The notes beneath the pieces were generated by a model. That model was given only the letters and a program-made list of their open reading frames with translations, was not told the origin of the DNA and did not search any database. A stretch of DNA of 64,000 nt. Origin: Brachypterus glaber (lineage: Eukaryota; Arthropoda; Insecta; Coleoptera; Kateretidae). Below, piece after piece: positions 42,597-53,384 of this stretch; positions within the stretch are counted from its first letter, which is position 1, and every line of letters starts with the position of its first letter. The DNA lies in NCBI GenBank assembly GCA_958510825.1, contig OY294045.1, positions 94,610,988 through 94,674,987 on the forward strand, given 5' to 3'. A program made the position numbers and the translations under genes.

Positions 42597-42789
42597 GTAA
42601 TAAATAAGAGATGCCTTAATTTCTGATCATTTATTAAAATAAATGCGATGCATTTCGGTTTTTAAAAAACCATCTTCGGGCATATAGATAGATAGATGTT
42701 ATATGCTCGAAGATGGTTTTTTAAAAACCGAAATGCATCGCATTTATTTTAATAAATGATCAGAAATTAAGGCATCTCTTATTTATTAC
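42597..42789. repeat. Perfect 193-bp palindrome with PLE-like core
   Basis: Arms of at least 81 bp are identical in inverted orientation, from GTAATAAATAAGAGATGCC to a 30-bp loop containing tagatagatagatg. The inner arm reads CGAAGATGGTTTTTTAAAAACCGAAATGC, a type seen at termini of Penelope-like elements. Perfect arm identity indicates very recent formation. Confidence 0.85.
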
Positions 42790-42859
42790 ATTTTAAGTTT
42801 TGTTTTTCGGCCTCCTTCGCCTACAAGTAGCTATTTTTCTTTTTTTTTTTTGTATACAG

Positions 42860-42888
42860 TTATAAATAGGTACCATGGATTCTGATGA
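42860..42888 (+). other. Candidate 29-nt microexon with start codon
   Basis: A strong polypyrimidine tract and AG (ttttttttttgtatacag) are followed by an ideal start context, ACCATGG, coding MDSDE, and then the consensus donor GTAAGT 14 bases after the ATG. Everything fits a tiny first coding exon, but so short a signal can arise by chance and no continuation exon was identified. Confidence 0.2.
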
Positions 42889-43394
42889 GTAAGTGTGCCT
42901 ATTTTACGTAGCTTTTTATGGCCTTATCTCTAACATTAACTAAAAAAATACGTTTTCAGTAAGTGATATTTTTTAATGTATTTTTTTCGAAATTTGAGTC
43001 TTAAAGTTGTACTCCCTAAAGTTCCCGGCATCGAGTTTAGATTTATTAGAAAGCTAGAGACTTATTCTTTAAAAAACATAAAAATTGGTTGCGAAATGCC
43101 GCGCTTTTTCAAGATAAGACTTTTTAAAAATAAATATTTGTCCTCCCATTAAAAAGCTCCAACCCTCAATAATTATTAAACAAAATTAAAAAAAAAATCC
43201 AGGTCGATTTTTGTTTCAAGGGGGATATCTTTTGATGATATCTTCACTACCAACGACACCCCTTCACCGTGGGGAGGCACCAACTTTGAAATTGTTAATG
43301 ACACTATATATTGGGTAATTATAATTCTACATTCAACGGTGTATTGTTTTTGAAAATCGGTTAAGCCATTCTCAAGATATTTATCCTTAGTTTT
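42889..43394. other. Intergenic, repeat-like
   Basis: Sequence such as gttgtactccctaaagttcc and atatcttttgatgatatcttc has the look of dispersed repeat DNA. No gene is seen. Confidence 0.35.
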
Positions 43395-43660
43395 CGAAGC
43401 ACCTCATTATTTTGCTTTCCCGTTTTGAAAATTTTCAAAATTTCGGAAATCCTTGTATACGTGCAAAAAATTTCAATTTTTTTTTGTGTATTTTTGCGTT
43501 TTATGACGTTTTATGTCGATATAAATCAATTTCGAGCAAAAAAAAACTGTGGCTCGGTCGATCGGTCGGTCAATCGGTCAGTCGATCGGTCGGTCGGTCG
43601 GTCGATCGGTCTGTCCGGGAAATCTTGTGGGCACGATAACTTAAGAACGCTTTAAGCTAC
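43395..43660. repeat. Repeat block with expanded GGTCGATC microsatellite
   Basis: This is the reverse complement of the 25.26-25.41 kb block (GAAAATTTTCAAAATTTCGG, TTATGTCGATATAAATCAAT). At its inner position the GGTCGATCGGTC repeat is expanded from one unit to about sixty bases (43553-43615). The resulting serine/arginine/valine-rich frames are not genes. Confidence 0.75.
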
Positions 43661-43840
43661 ATGCCCCTACATTCTTCTTTGAAAAAAATACATAACTACT
43701 AAAGCACTTGAAAAAAACCTAATAGATCCAATTGATTTGAATCCAAAATGATTCATTTTGCAAAATTTGGCTCATTAAGGACCAGGAAAATCTATAATTA
43801 TTCATTTTAGATTTTAAGCTTTCACGGCCATTAAGATATA

Positions 43841-44880
43841 AAGAACTTTCACTTTCGGGTTTAGACCGTGTTAATGGATTTTCACTTTCCGACGTTTCGT
43901 CTCTTACTACTAGAGACATCTTCAGGGATTAATCTGAAACTAAGTTTCGAATCAACTTGTGTCACTATTTATGACGAGTTGTAGTTATTCACCCGTGACG
44001 AGGTTTTTCCTATCAAAGACTTCCATATTGCAGGTAAGTGGTAACCAGTGTCCCGATTGATATTGTTAGGATGCTTGATGATTTCTATCGATTCCTGTAT
44101 ATTCCTTGGCATTTTTCTGTTTTCTGTTAATATTTGTTTTGTTTCAGACAAATTGATTTTATGACCTGTTTCATGTACATGTTCGGCTACTGCCGATAAG
44201 GAAATTTGTTTCTTTCTTATATTGCGCTCATGCTCTCAACAGGACAATAGTGACAATGACAGACAGACACAAGTTATACTTCCCTATGTAAGCGGTATCA
44301 CGGATAAAATAGGTAAACTTTTGAAAAAGTCAAATATTAAGCCTATATTTCGGTCCAACCAAAAATTAGGTCAATGTTTGACCAACAAAAGACAAAATAC
44401 CCCTGAGTTCAGAAGGCGTATATAAAATACCCTGCTCCTGTGGTACGGTTTACATAAGAGAAAAATTTCTACAAGACTTCAAGAGCATGAGCGCAATATA
44501 AGAAAGAAACAAATTTCCTTATCGGCAGTAGCCGAACATGTACATGAAACAGGTCATAAAATCAATTTGTCTGAAACAAAACAAATATTAACAGAAAACA
44601 GAAAAATGCCAAGGAATATACAGGAATCGATAGAAATCATCAAGCATCCTAACAATATCAATCGGGACACTGGTTACCACTTACCTGCAATATGGAAGTC
44701 TTTGATAGGAAAAACCTCGTCACGGGTGAATAACCACAACTCGTCATAAATAGTGACACAAGTTGATTCGAAACTTAGTTTCAGATTAATCCCTGAAGAT
44801 GTCTCTAGTAGTAAGAGACGAAACGTCGGAAAGTGAAAATCCATTAACACGGTCTAAACCCGAAAGTGAAAGTTCTTTAT
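43841..44880. mobile_element. Head-to-head Penelope-like element remnant
   Basis: Two ~397-bp arms, 43841-44236 (minus) and 44482-44880 (plus), are inverted near-identical copies of a PLE 3' part. Each has the C-terminal GIY-YIG endonuclease residues (SETKQILTENRKMPRNIQES, RDTGYHLPAIWKSL) and the terminal motif CATCTTCAGGGATTAAT/TTTCGTCTCTTACTACTAGAG. Between them lies upstream coding sequence in plus orientation. Inverted partial duplication is a known habit of Penelope-like elements. Confidence 0.8.
44222..44751 (+). pseudogene. Penelope-like RT/endonuclease C-terminal region, frameshifted
   Basis: The first part, VILPYVSGITDKIGKLLKKS and KPIFRSNQKLGQCLTNKRQN, is the linker before the endonuclease. 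A frameshift near 44420 precedes YKIPCSCGTVYI, the start of the GIY-YIG module. A small deletion then removes the usual glycine/threonine-rich segment before ISTRLQEHERNIRKK, AVAEHVHETGHKINLSETKQ and the end at VNNHNSS. GIY-YIG endonucleases nick DNA for target-primed insertion. This copy is inactive. Confidence 0.8.
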
Positions 44881-45190
44881 ATAATTATTCATTTTTACTT
44901 TCAGTTTTAGCTGAACAAAACAAAATGTTTATGTTATAATAGTAAAACAGCAATACCTAAAACGATATTGTCATTTACGGCGGTGAGTTTCAGCAAGTCG
45001 TAAATAAAAAGGTCAGAGATATCGTCAAGATATTTTCAGATATTGCTATAGAATTATATGTGTATTTTTATATTATATGTGTATTTTTGTTCTTTATTTA
45101 TTTATACCGTTTGTCTTTATTTGTTATCAATTTTTTGTGGTCTTATTTTGCTTGTTTAACATTTATTATTTTATAGTGTGTTATGGAAAT
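44881..45190. other. Intergenic, no gene recognised
   Basis: AT-rich sequence with a short duplication of ttatatgtgtattttt near 45055-45088. Confidence 0.4.
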
Positions 45191-45483
45191 TGCTCTTGAT
45201 GAACATGATGTGTAAGTTGATGTGTAAGTTGATAAATTTGAAAATTTATCATATTAGGGGAAATTGCATTGGGAAAATAGTATTTCTACAGTTTATTTTT
45301 ATTATTATTTTTATGGTATTTATTTAAATTGTGTATTTAGTTTAGTTAGTTATTATTTTAATTAGTATTTAGTATGTATATATGTTTACAAGTATATATA
45401 TATTTTTTTTTGTATCGGCACGCTCAAATGCTAAACATTTCTGTGCCTATAGCATATTTATTGAATTGTATTTTCTCAATAAA

Positions 45484-45511
<28 letters not shown>
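45191..45511 (+). mobile_element. 5'-truncated LINE 3' end with (ATT)n tail
   Basis: The terminal part (gtatatatatattttt, cgctcaaatgctaaacatttctgtgc, agcatatttattg, caataaatattattatt) resembles the 3' UTR of the LINE at 53.6-56.1 kb and ends in the same AATAAATATTATT microsatellite. No coding sequence remains; the 5' boundary is a guess. Confidence 0.6.
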
Positions 45512-45515
<4 letters not shown>

Positions 45516-45600
45516 GTTCACGCGAATACCGAGTCTTAAGTAAATGTAACTGACCTTGCAATTTTTGCCAATATTGCCAAAATATCAATATAGTTTGTGC

Positions 45601-45608
45601 ACGAGAAT
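45601..45608. repeat. Left 8-bp target duplication of the satellite array
   Basis: ACGAGAAT immediately precedes the first CAACGAAC. The identical octamer follows the last unit. Confidence 0.85.
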
Positions 45609-48295
45609 CAACGAACTAACAACTCTTCTCTCTAGAATACGCATACTGTTCATATAAAGTATCGCCAACATTTTGGTTTGTTTGTAAACAAATAGTATGT
45701 ATATTCAGGCCTGAACAATAACAATTACCAGTAACTGTTATTGTTGTCTCTGTTAGAACAAAGCTGTGCGAGTAAGACAGACAAATGTATATGTTGGCTA
45801 CGTTTTTGTCAGTTTTTACAAATGAAATGCCTATTCTAGAGAGAAGAATTATTAGTTCGAACTAACAACTCTTCTCTCTAGAATACGCATACCGTTAATA
45901 TAAAGTATCGCCAACATCTCGGTTTGTTTGTAAACAAATAGTATGTATATTCAGGCCTGAACAATAACAATTACCAGTAACTGTTATTGTTGTCTCTGTT
46001 AGAACAAAGCTGTGCGAGTAAGACAGACAAATGTATATGTTGGCTACGTTTTTGTCAGTTTTTACAAATGAAATGCCTATTCTAGAGAGAAGAGTTATTA
46101 GTTCGAACTAACAACTCTCTCTCTAGAATACGCATACCGTTAATATAAAGTATCGCCAACATCTCGGTTTGTTTGTAAACAAATAGTATGTATATTCAGG
46201 CCTGAACAATACCAATTACCAGTAACTGTTATTGTTGTCTCTGTTAGAACAAAGCTGTGCGAGTAAGACAGACAAATGTATATGTTGGCTACGTTTTTGT
46301 CAGTTTTTACAAATGAAATGCCTATTCTAGAGAGAAGAGTTATTAGTTCGAACTAACAACTCTCTCTCTAGAATACGCATACCGTTAATATAAAGTATCG
46401 CCAACATCTCGGTTTGTTTGTAAACAAATAGTAGGTATATTCAGGCCTGAACAATAACAATTACCAGTAACTGTTATTGTTGTCTCTGTTAGAACAAAGC
46501 TGTGCGAGTAAGACAGACAAATGTATATGTTGGCTACGTTTTTGTCAGTTTTTACAAATGAAATGCCTATTCTAGAGAGAAGAGTTATTAGTTCGAACTA
46601 ACAACTCTCTCTCTAGAATACGCATACCGTTAATATAAAGTATCGCCAACATCTCGGTTTGTTTGTAAACAAATAGTAGGTATATTCAGGCCTGAACAAT
46701 AACAATTACCAGTAACTGTTATTGTTGTCTCTGTTAGAACAAAGCTGTGCGAGTAAGACAGACAAATGTATATGTTGGCTAAGTTTTTGTCAGTTTTTAC
46801 AAATGAAATGCCTATTCTAGAGAGAAGAGTTATTAGTTCGAACTAACAACTCTCTCTCTAGAATACGCATACCGTTAATATAAAGTATCGCCAACATCTC
46901 GGTTTGTTTGTAAACAAATAGTAGGTATATTCAGGCCTGAACAATAACAATTACCAGTAACTGTTATTGTTGTCTCTGTTAGAACAAAGCTGTGCGAGTA
47001 AGACAGACAAATGTATATGTTGGCTACGTTTTTGTCAGTTTTTACAAATGAAATGCCTATTCTAGAGAGAAGAGTTATTAGTTCGAACTAACAACTCTCT
47101 CTCTAGAATACGCATACCGTTAATATAAAGTATCGCCAACATCTCGGTTTGTTTGTAAACAAATAGTAGGTATATTCAGGCCTGAACAATAACAATTACC
47201 AGTAACTGTTATTGTTGTCTCTGTTAGAACAAAGCTGTGCGAGTAAGACAGACAAATGTATATGTTGGCTACGTTTTTGTCAGTTTTTACAAATGAAATG
47301 CCTATTCTAGAGAGAAGAGTTATTAGTTCGAACTAACAACTCTCTCTCTAGAATACGCATACCGTTAATATAAAGTATCGCCAACATCTCGGTTTGTTTG
47401 TAAACAAATAGTAGGTATATTCAGGCCTGAACAATAACAATTACCAGTAACTGTTATTGTTGTCTCTGTTAGAACAAAGCTGTGCGAGTAAGACAGACAA
47501 ATGTATATGTTGGCTACGTTTTTGTCAGTTTTTACAAATGAAATGCCTATTCTAGAGAGAAGAGTTATTAGTTCGAACTAACAACTCTCTCTCTAGAATA
47601 CGCATACCGTTAATATAAAGTATCGCCAACATCTCGGTTTGTTTGTAAACAAATAGTAGGTATATTCAGGCCTGAACAATAACAATTACCAGTAACTGTT
47701 ATTGTTGTCTCTGTTAGAACAAAGCTGTGCGAGTAAGACAGACAAATGTATATGTTGGCTAAGTTTTTGTCAGTTTTTACAAATGAAATGCCTATTCTAG
47801 AGAGAAGAGTTATTAGTTCGAACTAACAACTCTTCTCTCTAGAATACGCATACCGTTAATATAAAGTATCGCAAACATCTCGGTTTGTTTGTAAACAAAT
47901 AGTAGGTATATTCAGGCCTGAACAATAACAATTACCAGTAACTGTTATTGTTGTCTCTGTTAGAACAAAGCTGTGCGAGTAATACAGACAAATGTATATG
48001 TTGGCTACGTTTTTGTCAGTTTTTACAAATGAAATGTCTATTCTAGAGAGAAGAGTTATTAGTTCGAACTAACAACTCTTCTCTCTAGAATACGCATACC
48101 GTTAATATAAAGTATCGCCAACATCTCGGTTTGTTTGTAAACAAATAGTATGTATATTCAGGCCTGAACAATAACAATTACCAGTAACTGTTATTGTTGT
48201 CTCTGTAAGACAGACAAATGTATATGTTGGCTACGTTTTTGTCAGTTTTTACAAATGTAATGCCTATTCTAGAGAGAAGGGTTATTAGTTCGTTG
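45609..48295. repeat. Tandem array of 11 hAT-like MITE monomers (~245 bp)
   Basis: Units start at about 45609, 45857, 46104, 46349, 46594, 46839, 47084, 47329, 47574, 47819 and 48065. Most are 245 bp and differ at only a few positions. Each is the complete CAACGAAC MITE except that unit junctions are collapsed to TTAGTTCGAACTAAC, losing the terminal CAA/TTG. The outermost ends keep the full CAACGAAC and GTTCGTTG. The last unit lacks ~17 bp (ttagaacaaagctgtgcgag region). Confidence 0.95.
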
Positions 48296-48303
48296 ACGAG
48301 AAT
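48296..48303. repeat. Right 8-bp target duplication of the satellite array
   Basis: ACGAGAAT follows the terminal GTTCGTTG, matching the left octamer exactly. Confidence 0.85.
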
Positions 48304-48458
48304 AGACCTGATTGCCACCCGAGCTCGGAAAGCAAGTTTGGCAACTGTAATATTTATTAAACATTGTGCAACATCCAAAAAATACGGTAAAAGTCCAAAA
48401 AATACGGTAAAAGTCCAAAAAATACGGTATAAAATTAATTTTTTTTGGTCAAAAATAT
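48304..48458. other. Spacer with three short CAAAAAATACGGTA units
   Basis: The sequence gtccaaaaaatacggtaaaa is repeated three times at 48373-48430. No gene is seen. Confidence 0.5.
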
Positions 48459-50225
48459 TGCAATTGGTGAAGCTGGAGCTAAAGTGGTCTAACTATATAA
48501 AAAAAACTTATCTCATTAAAATAACTTTAGTTTTGGGTGCCTTCAATTATTACCCGACACTTTTTATGAAAAAAAGTCATAGTCATAAAAGTTTATTATT
48601 TTTTGGGTAAGTTGGCACAGTAGGTGTAAAATAATACTTAAACCTAACCATATAATATAATTTTAATTATTTTAATGCCATTTTACACGGAAAGATATTA
48701 GTGGGTTCTGCGCTATACATTATAAGATATTTGGTAACAGTGGAAAATTATAGTGATTTAAGCTATAGATTATAAGGACACAATAACTAATAATGTTAAA
48801 AATAAATTGGAAACGATTATATATATTACAGACACGATTATATTTATTACAGGCACTATTATAAATTTACAGAAATTTTATTATATTATAAAAATTATTA
48901 GCACGGACAATAATTAAATCTATTTAAGCTATAAATGCCATACTATTTGTTATATTTTATTATTCACTAAACAATTAAAGTATTTCATATAAATTTTTAC
49001 ACTGACTGCCATAATTGTAAGAGAAAGCCTTGTATTTATATAATAAGCGATTATAATTTGCTTGGTATGTGTGTTATAGCGCTCCTAGCTATAATTTTTT
49101 TTTCCGTGTAGTACTACCTTTAAACTACTATAAAATTATTTTTGGGTGTGCAAGTATTACGTAACACTTTTTAGGGTATACTAAATGAGCCTGTTTTTAC
49201 AAAAAAAAAAAGGTCACAATATGAATAATTTTAGCGAAAAACGCACTAAAAATGTCGTATAGAATATAAAAAGACCCACAAATAAAATATTAATTAGTTT
49301 TATGCCACTTTTAAGCTATTTCACAAATAAATTTTAGAAACTGCTATTTTTCCAAAAGTGAAATAGTTATAGTGGTCTAACTAACAATGTTTTAAACACT
49401 CGTTATTCCCCAAACAAAACCAACTATTGCAACAAATATGCATTAAATGCTGTAGTACTACCTTTATACTATACTATAAAATTATTTTTGGGTGTGTCCA
49501 ACACTTTTTGGTGGTATACCTAATAAGCCTATTTTTAACATTTTTTTTTTCTGTAAAAACAGGCTCATTTAAAGTGTTACGTAATACTTGGACACACCCA
49601 AAAATAATTTTATAGTATAGTTTAAAGGTACAATACTTCTCGCATAATTGTTGCAATAGTTGGGTATGTTTGGGAAATAACGAGTGTTGGAAACAATGTT
49701 AGTTAGACCACTTTAGATTTTTCACCCTTGGCAAAAATAGCAATTTTTAAAATTTATGTGTGAAATAGCTTTAAAATGACATTAAATTAATTATAATCTT
49801 ATTTGGTGGGTCTCTTAATATTCTATACAACGTTTCTTGTGCATTTTTAGCTAACATTATTTTTTTGTAAAAACAGGCTTATTTAGTATACCCCAAACAG
49901 GGTTGCGTAATACTTGGGCACACCCAAAAATAATTTTATTATATTATATAAAGCTCGCTTATATATATTTTTTGCAAATATTATTTAGAAATAGGAAAAT
50001 ACTTATTTAAAATACAATGAGCTAAATCGTTTTTAACAAATTAAAAAAATTATTAAATGTAGAGTTCCTAAATGTTATCGTTTAAATTAAGGGGTTTGGG
50101 CAGGTTTATAGACCTAAAATGCGTTTAAACTATAAATATGTAACGTCTAGTATTGAAATATGGCAGTAACTCATTTTCTCAAAAAATGTTAGTTAGACCA
50201 CTTTAGCTTCAGCTTCACCATTTGC
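48459..50225. repeat. Nested inverted-repeat cluster (GTGGTCTAAC ends)
   Basis: The outer arms (GGTGAAGCTGGAGCTAAAGTGGTCTAAC at 48468 and its inverse near 50185-50215) enclose a second pair (ATAATTTTTGGGTGTGC..GTATTACGTAA at 49125-49215 and its inverse at 49865-49945). A third pair lies inside (49365-49440 against 49650-49725). The CACGGAAA MITE copy B is inserted near the left. Repeated GTATTACGTAA and TTTTTGGGTGTG motifs appear four times. No credible ORF is present. Confidence 0.65.
48684..49111 (+). mobile_element. CACGGAAA MITE (copy B)
   Basis: It runs TACACGGAAAGATATTAGTG to AATTTTTTTTTCCGTGTA and is nearly identical to copies C and D. TA lies on both sides. Confidence 0.85.
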
Positions 50226-50746
50226 CCTCTCATAATTGCAGTGTCCAAAATAATATAGGTTAATGAAATCTAATAAGTGTCATATTCCTTACAATATCTA
50301 GCCACCCTCAGTACCATTCATTTTAATATATTGGATATCCTAAGGCAGAAAAATTCCTTTATTGTATCTATAGAAACCCCCATTATAGAAGTGAAACGTG
50401 GGGAAGTTAAACATTTGGCTGGAATAAAAAGTAATAATTTTGCGGAAGAAGAAGAAGTGAAGTTATTGCTTTCCTCATGTTCCACATTATTATGTTTTAT
50501 TAAGTACCTAAAAACCTATAAATTTTCGATTATATCCTGGTTTATAGATGAAAATATAATTTTTAATTCTCTTTAGGCACAATTTATATTGTTACTATAG
50601 ACTCTATCTATAATTCATTATTTATTTTCGTTTTATAATAAGTGCCATCGCGGCCAATAAACCCAGCTACACCCAAAAATGATTCGTTTTAAAACCAACT
50701 TTTAAATTTTACAGACATCTCTAAAACTTTTTTAAACTATTATACC
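50226..50746. other. Intergenic; weak 99-codon frame
   Basis: A plus-strand frame (50277-50576) contains SIETPIIEVKRGEVKHLAGI and NNFAEEEEVKLLLSSC, which looks more protein-like than its neighbours. However, no domain or splice context is recognised, and the C-terminal half is AT-driven. It is listed only as a possibility. Confidence 0.2.
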
Positions 50747-51283
50747 AAAATCTTTTTCGAGGTTAAAAAGTTGACTGAGTTGTTTATTTTGCTATATTTG
50801 AAATTGAGAACCAAAGATGAGGTCTACAAGAAAAAAATTAGGCTTGTCCAAACTTTGCAAGAACATTTTTGCATAAAGCTTATAAATTACTTACTTTTAT
50901 TTAACTCTTTTATTATAGGTACCATTATCCACGAATGATATGTGACGATTATTTAAAATTATTTCAGTTTAATCCATTCTTGTACAAAAAAATGCCTGGC
51001 AAAACAATCTTACAAATATTTTTAACGTCTGGCTTACCCAAAAAAATATACCTAATCTATTTTTTCCTCCTCTTGTTCGAAAAAATATGATTTGGAGTGA
51101 ACAGAAATATAATAGAAAAGGATAGAAATATTTACTATGTGAGCAAACCACCTAGGGTACGTGGTTACTACGAATAGTTAGTGTGACATCATTGTTTGTT
51201 GTAGTTAAGTAATAAAATGTGTGTAGTATGCTATTCTTCATACTAGTAGGTTATAGTTACGATAATAAAATTTGGTTTAAAAC
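50747..51283. mobile_element. ACTAGTATG TIR element (copy 2, left end missing)
   Basis: Same orientation as 28917-29529: TCTTTTTCGAGGTTAAAAAG to the right end ACTAGTAGGTTATAGTTACG...AAATTTGGTTT. The left inverted end is absent, so this copy can no longer move. Confidence 0.7.
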
Positions 51284-51413
51284 CAGGTATCAGGTATTAG
51301 GTTTTAGGTATCACTTGACTTTTGTGACAAGTTAGATTTAAATGGTACATTTTTTGAGTGTCCTGGATTTTTATGATAACCGATAGTATTTACTACCTAC
51401 ATTCTAAACTAGT

Positions 51414-51901
51414 CTAAAGGCGACTTTTCACGGAGCAATTTGTATGCAAATTAGCTGCCAGATATAGCATGAGGACAGTTACACATTCATTTGCCTTTTT
51501 ACGGAACAAGTTGTACGCAAGTTTGACGCTATATATTGCAAGTTAAATAATGCCGCCAACCAGACAATTTTGACTTGTCTCTGCATTTGTTGACAAAAAC
51601 ATAACCTAGCAATTGCTTTTTTAACAAAGCTTTTTAGTTAGTCTAATTAGACAGACCGCCCTATTATTATTAATAATAATTATTAACATGTCCAGTTGCT
51701 ACTATATTAGTAAAAAGAAATCCACGAAAATAACTATAAATCTTGCATGAAAATCGTCGAAAAATAGAACTTGTTCTAATAATTTGATAGCTCGAAAATA
51801 GCATCAAATTTGCCTGAAGGCATGACTGAATCATTCTTGCAACAAAATTGCATAGCACCAAACTTGGGTACAAATTGCTCCATGAAAAGGCGGCTGTAGG
51901 C
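51414..51901. mobile_element. CTAAAGGCGACTTTTCACGG MITE
   Basis: The left end CTAAAGGCGACTTTTCACGG continues AGCAATTTGTATGC. The inverted right end is GGGTACAAATTGCTCCATGA followed by AAAGGCGGCTGTAG. The total is about 490 bp, without ORF evidence. An internal relative of the end motif (acggaacaagttgtacgcaag) suggests an older duplication. Confidence 0.7.
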
Positions 51902-51904
51902 AAA

Positions 51905-52110
51905 AATTATTTTTTCCTTGCTAACCTAGCTCAGATCCACTCCCCCAATAAAAACCACTGTGGCACGCGACGCGCTTTGAAACATATTGCCCGACGACGG
52001 AGTGCAATATGTTGCCTGCCATAAAGCGAGACCGAGCAGGAAAATTCTGCAGAAGGCTGTCGCTAATCCGAGCCGGGGGATTTTCTTTTATTGTGCATAA
52101 CGTGGTAGTC
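51905..52110. repeat. CpG-rich imperfect hairpin
   Basis: CCACTGTGGCACGCGACGCG and AACATATTGC pair imperfectly with GCAATATGTTGCCTGCC. The region is markedly GC-richer than its surroundings. The ~63-codon frame on the minus strand is probably not a gene. Confidence 0.45.
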
Positions 52111-52296
52111 AATTGAAATATATTAAATCTTTATTATTGGGAAAGATACAACCGAACGCGCAAATTTGATGACGGAAATAAGTATATGGGGATAAGAATG
52201 GATAAAAATAAGTCTTTATACGGTAACAATAAAAATGTGGGATATATAGCTAAGTATAACATTCTTTAAATCCATTATAAAAGTAAAGGTTGTTTA

Positions 52297-52511
52297 TATG
52301 GTCTGTTTCATCAAGCAATAGAGAAAATTAAAAATCGCACAGTGAATATTTTCAAAACAGATTCCAATATTGAATGTGCGAATATACTGCGTAGTTTATT
52401 TTATAAAACATTACTATATTCTATACACAAACATATACTATTCAAACCTGCTGTAAAAATATTTACTGCGTGATTTTTAATTTACTATCTTGCTTGATGA
52501 AACAGACCATA
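52297..52511. mobile_element. TA-inserted 215-bp MITE (TATGGTCTGTTTCATC)
   Basis: Inverted ends of about 65 bp begin TATGGTCTGTTTCATCAAGC and continue through AAATTAAAAATC. TA lies at both borders. The arms cover most of the element, so the transcript would fold into a hairpin. Confidence 0.8.
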
Positions 52512-52639
52512 GTAACTTTATAAAAAATAATTCCGATTTTTTGACTAAAAATCAGCTGTCAAATCATTTTTTTTTTAATTTTCAATTTTTTTATTGAAAC
52601 AAATGAAAATCAGTTTTCTGGCTTGTACCTAAGTAAAAA

Positions 52640-53255
52640 AAAAAATTATAAAATTTACCCCTCAACCCCCTACCCCTAAAATATCAAATACACCTTTTTT
52701 ATCCACTTTAGTTAATTAATAACTAAACTTGGGTTACGTACTCATCTCATGATGAAAATTTTACTATGAATAAAAACCCCTGTGAACCCCCCGTCACCCC
52801 CTATACGGCTAAGTTAACTGTTTTACGCACTAAGAATAAACTTAGAGAGCTAAAATTTGGTACACATACTTATCTTCTCCAACAATACAATTTTATATAA
52901 AATTTACCCCAACCCCCTCCCCAAAAATATCAAAAACCTTTTTTTTACCCACCTGAGTTAATTTAAAATTTTAAAATTGAGTTACGTACGTGATAATAAA
53001 ATTTTACTATGAATAAAAATTCCCGTCAACCCCCCCCCCCCCCATGCGGCTAAGTTAATTCTGGGGGACCCTCTCTGTTTTACCCACTTAGAATAAACTT
53101 AGAGAGACGAAATTTGGTACACAAGCTTATTTCTCGTAAATAAAACTTTATATGGTTACCCCCTCTCCCAAAAAAAATTCCTATACTGCTAAATGAATGT
53201 TTTACCCACAGAAAAAAACTTAAAAAGCTAAAATTTAGTACGCATGCTTCGTTGG
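52640..53255. repeat. ~255-bp tandem repeat, about 2.5 units
   Basis: Units share AAATTTACCCC..AACCCCCTCC, TTTTTACCCAC, GTTACGTAC, TTTTACTATGAATAAAAA, CGGCTAAGTTAA and AATAAACTTAGAGAG..AAATTTGGTACAC. The third unit is shortened. C-runs (about 14 C near 53030) may be imprecisely sequenced. Confidence 0.65.
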
Positions 53256-53280
53256 CAATACAATTTTGAATAAAATCTCT

Positions 53281-53339
53281 GTTTCACACCCAATAAGTGT
53301 TACTTTATAATATAAAGTAACACTTATTGGGTGTGAAAC
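53281..53339. repeat. Near-perfect 59-bp palindrome
   Basis: GTTTCACACCCAATAAGTGT reads inward on both strands to a central TATAATATA. In RNA it would form a stable 27-bp stem. Confidence 0.85.
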
Positions 53340-53384
53340 ATATTATATTATTAAAAGATAACTAAAAAACTTGAAAATAAAATA

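Noticed and set aside
43412..43655. Two overlapping ~75-codon frames with SVGRSVDRSV-type repeats
   Set aside because: They are produced by the GGTCGATC microsatellite and are absent from the other copy of the repeat block.
45609..48295. CRISPR-like array
   Set aside because: Units are ~245 bp and contiguous, with no repeat/spacer alternation, in an animal genome. They are MITE monomers.
49427..49656. Opposing ~60-codon frames
   Set aside because: They are mirror translations of the inverted repeat arms and appear on both strands for that reason.
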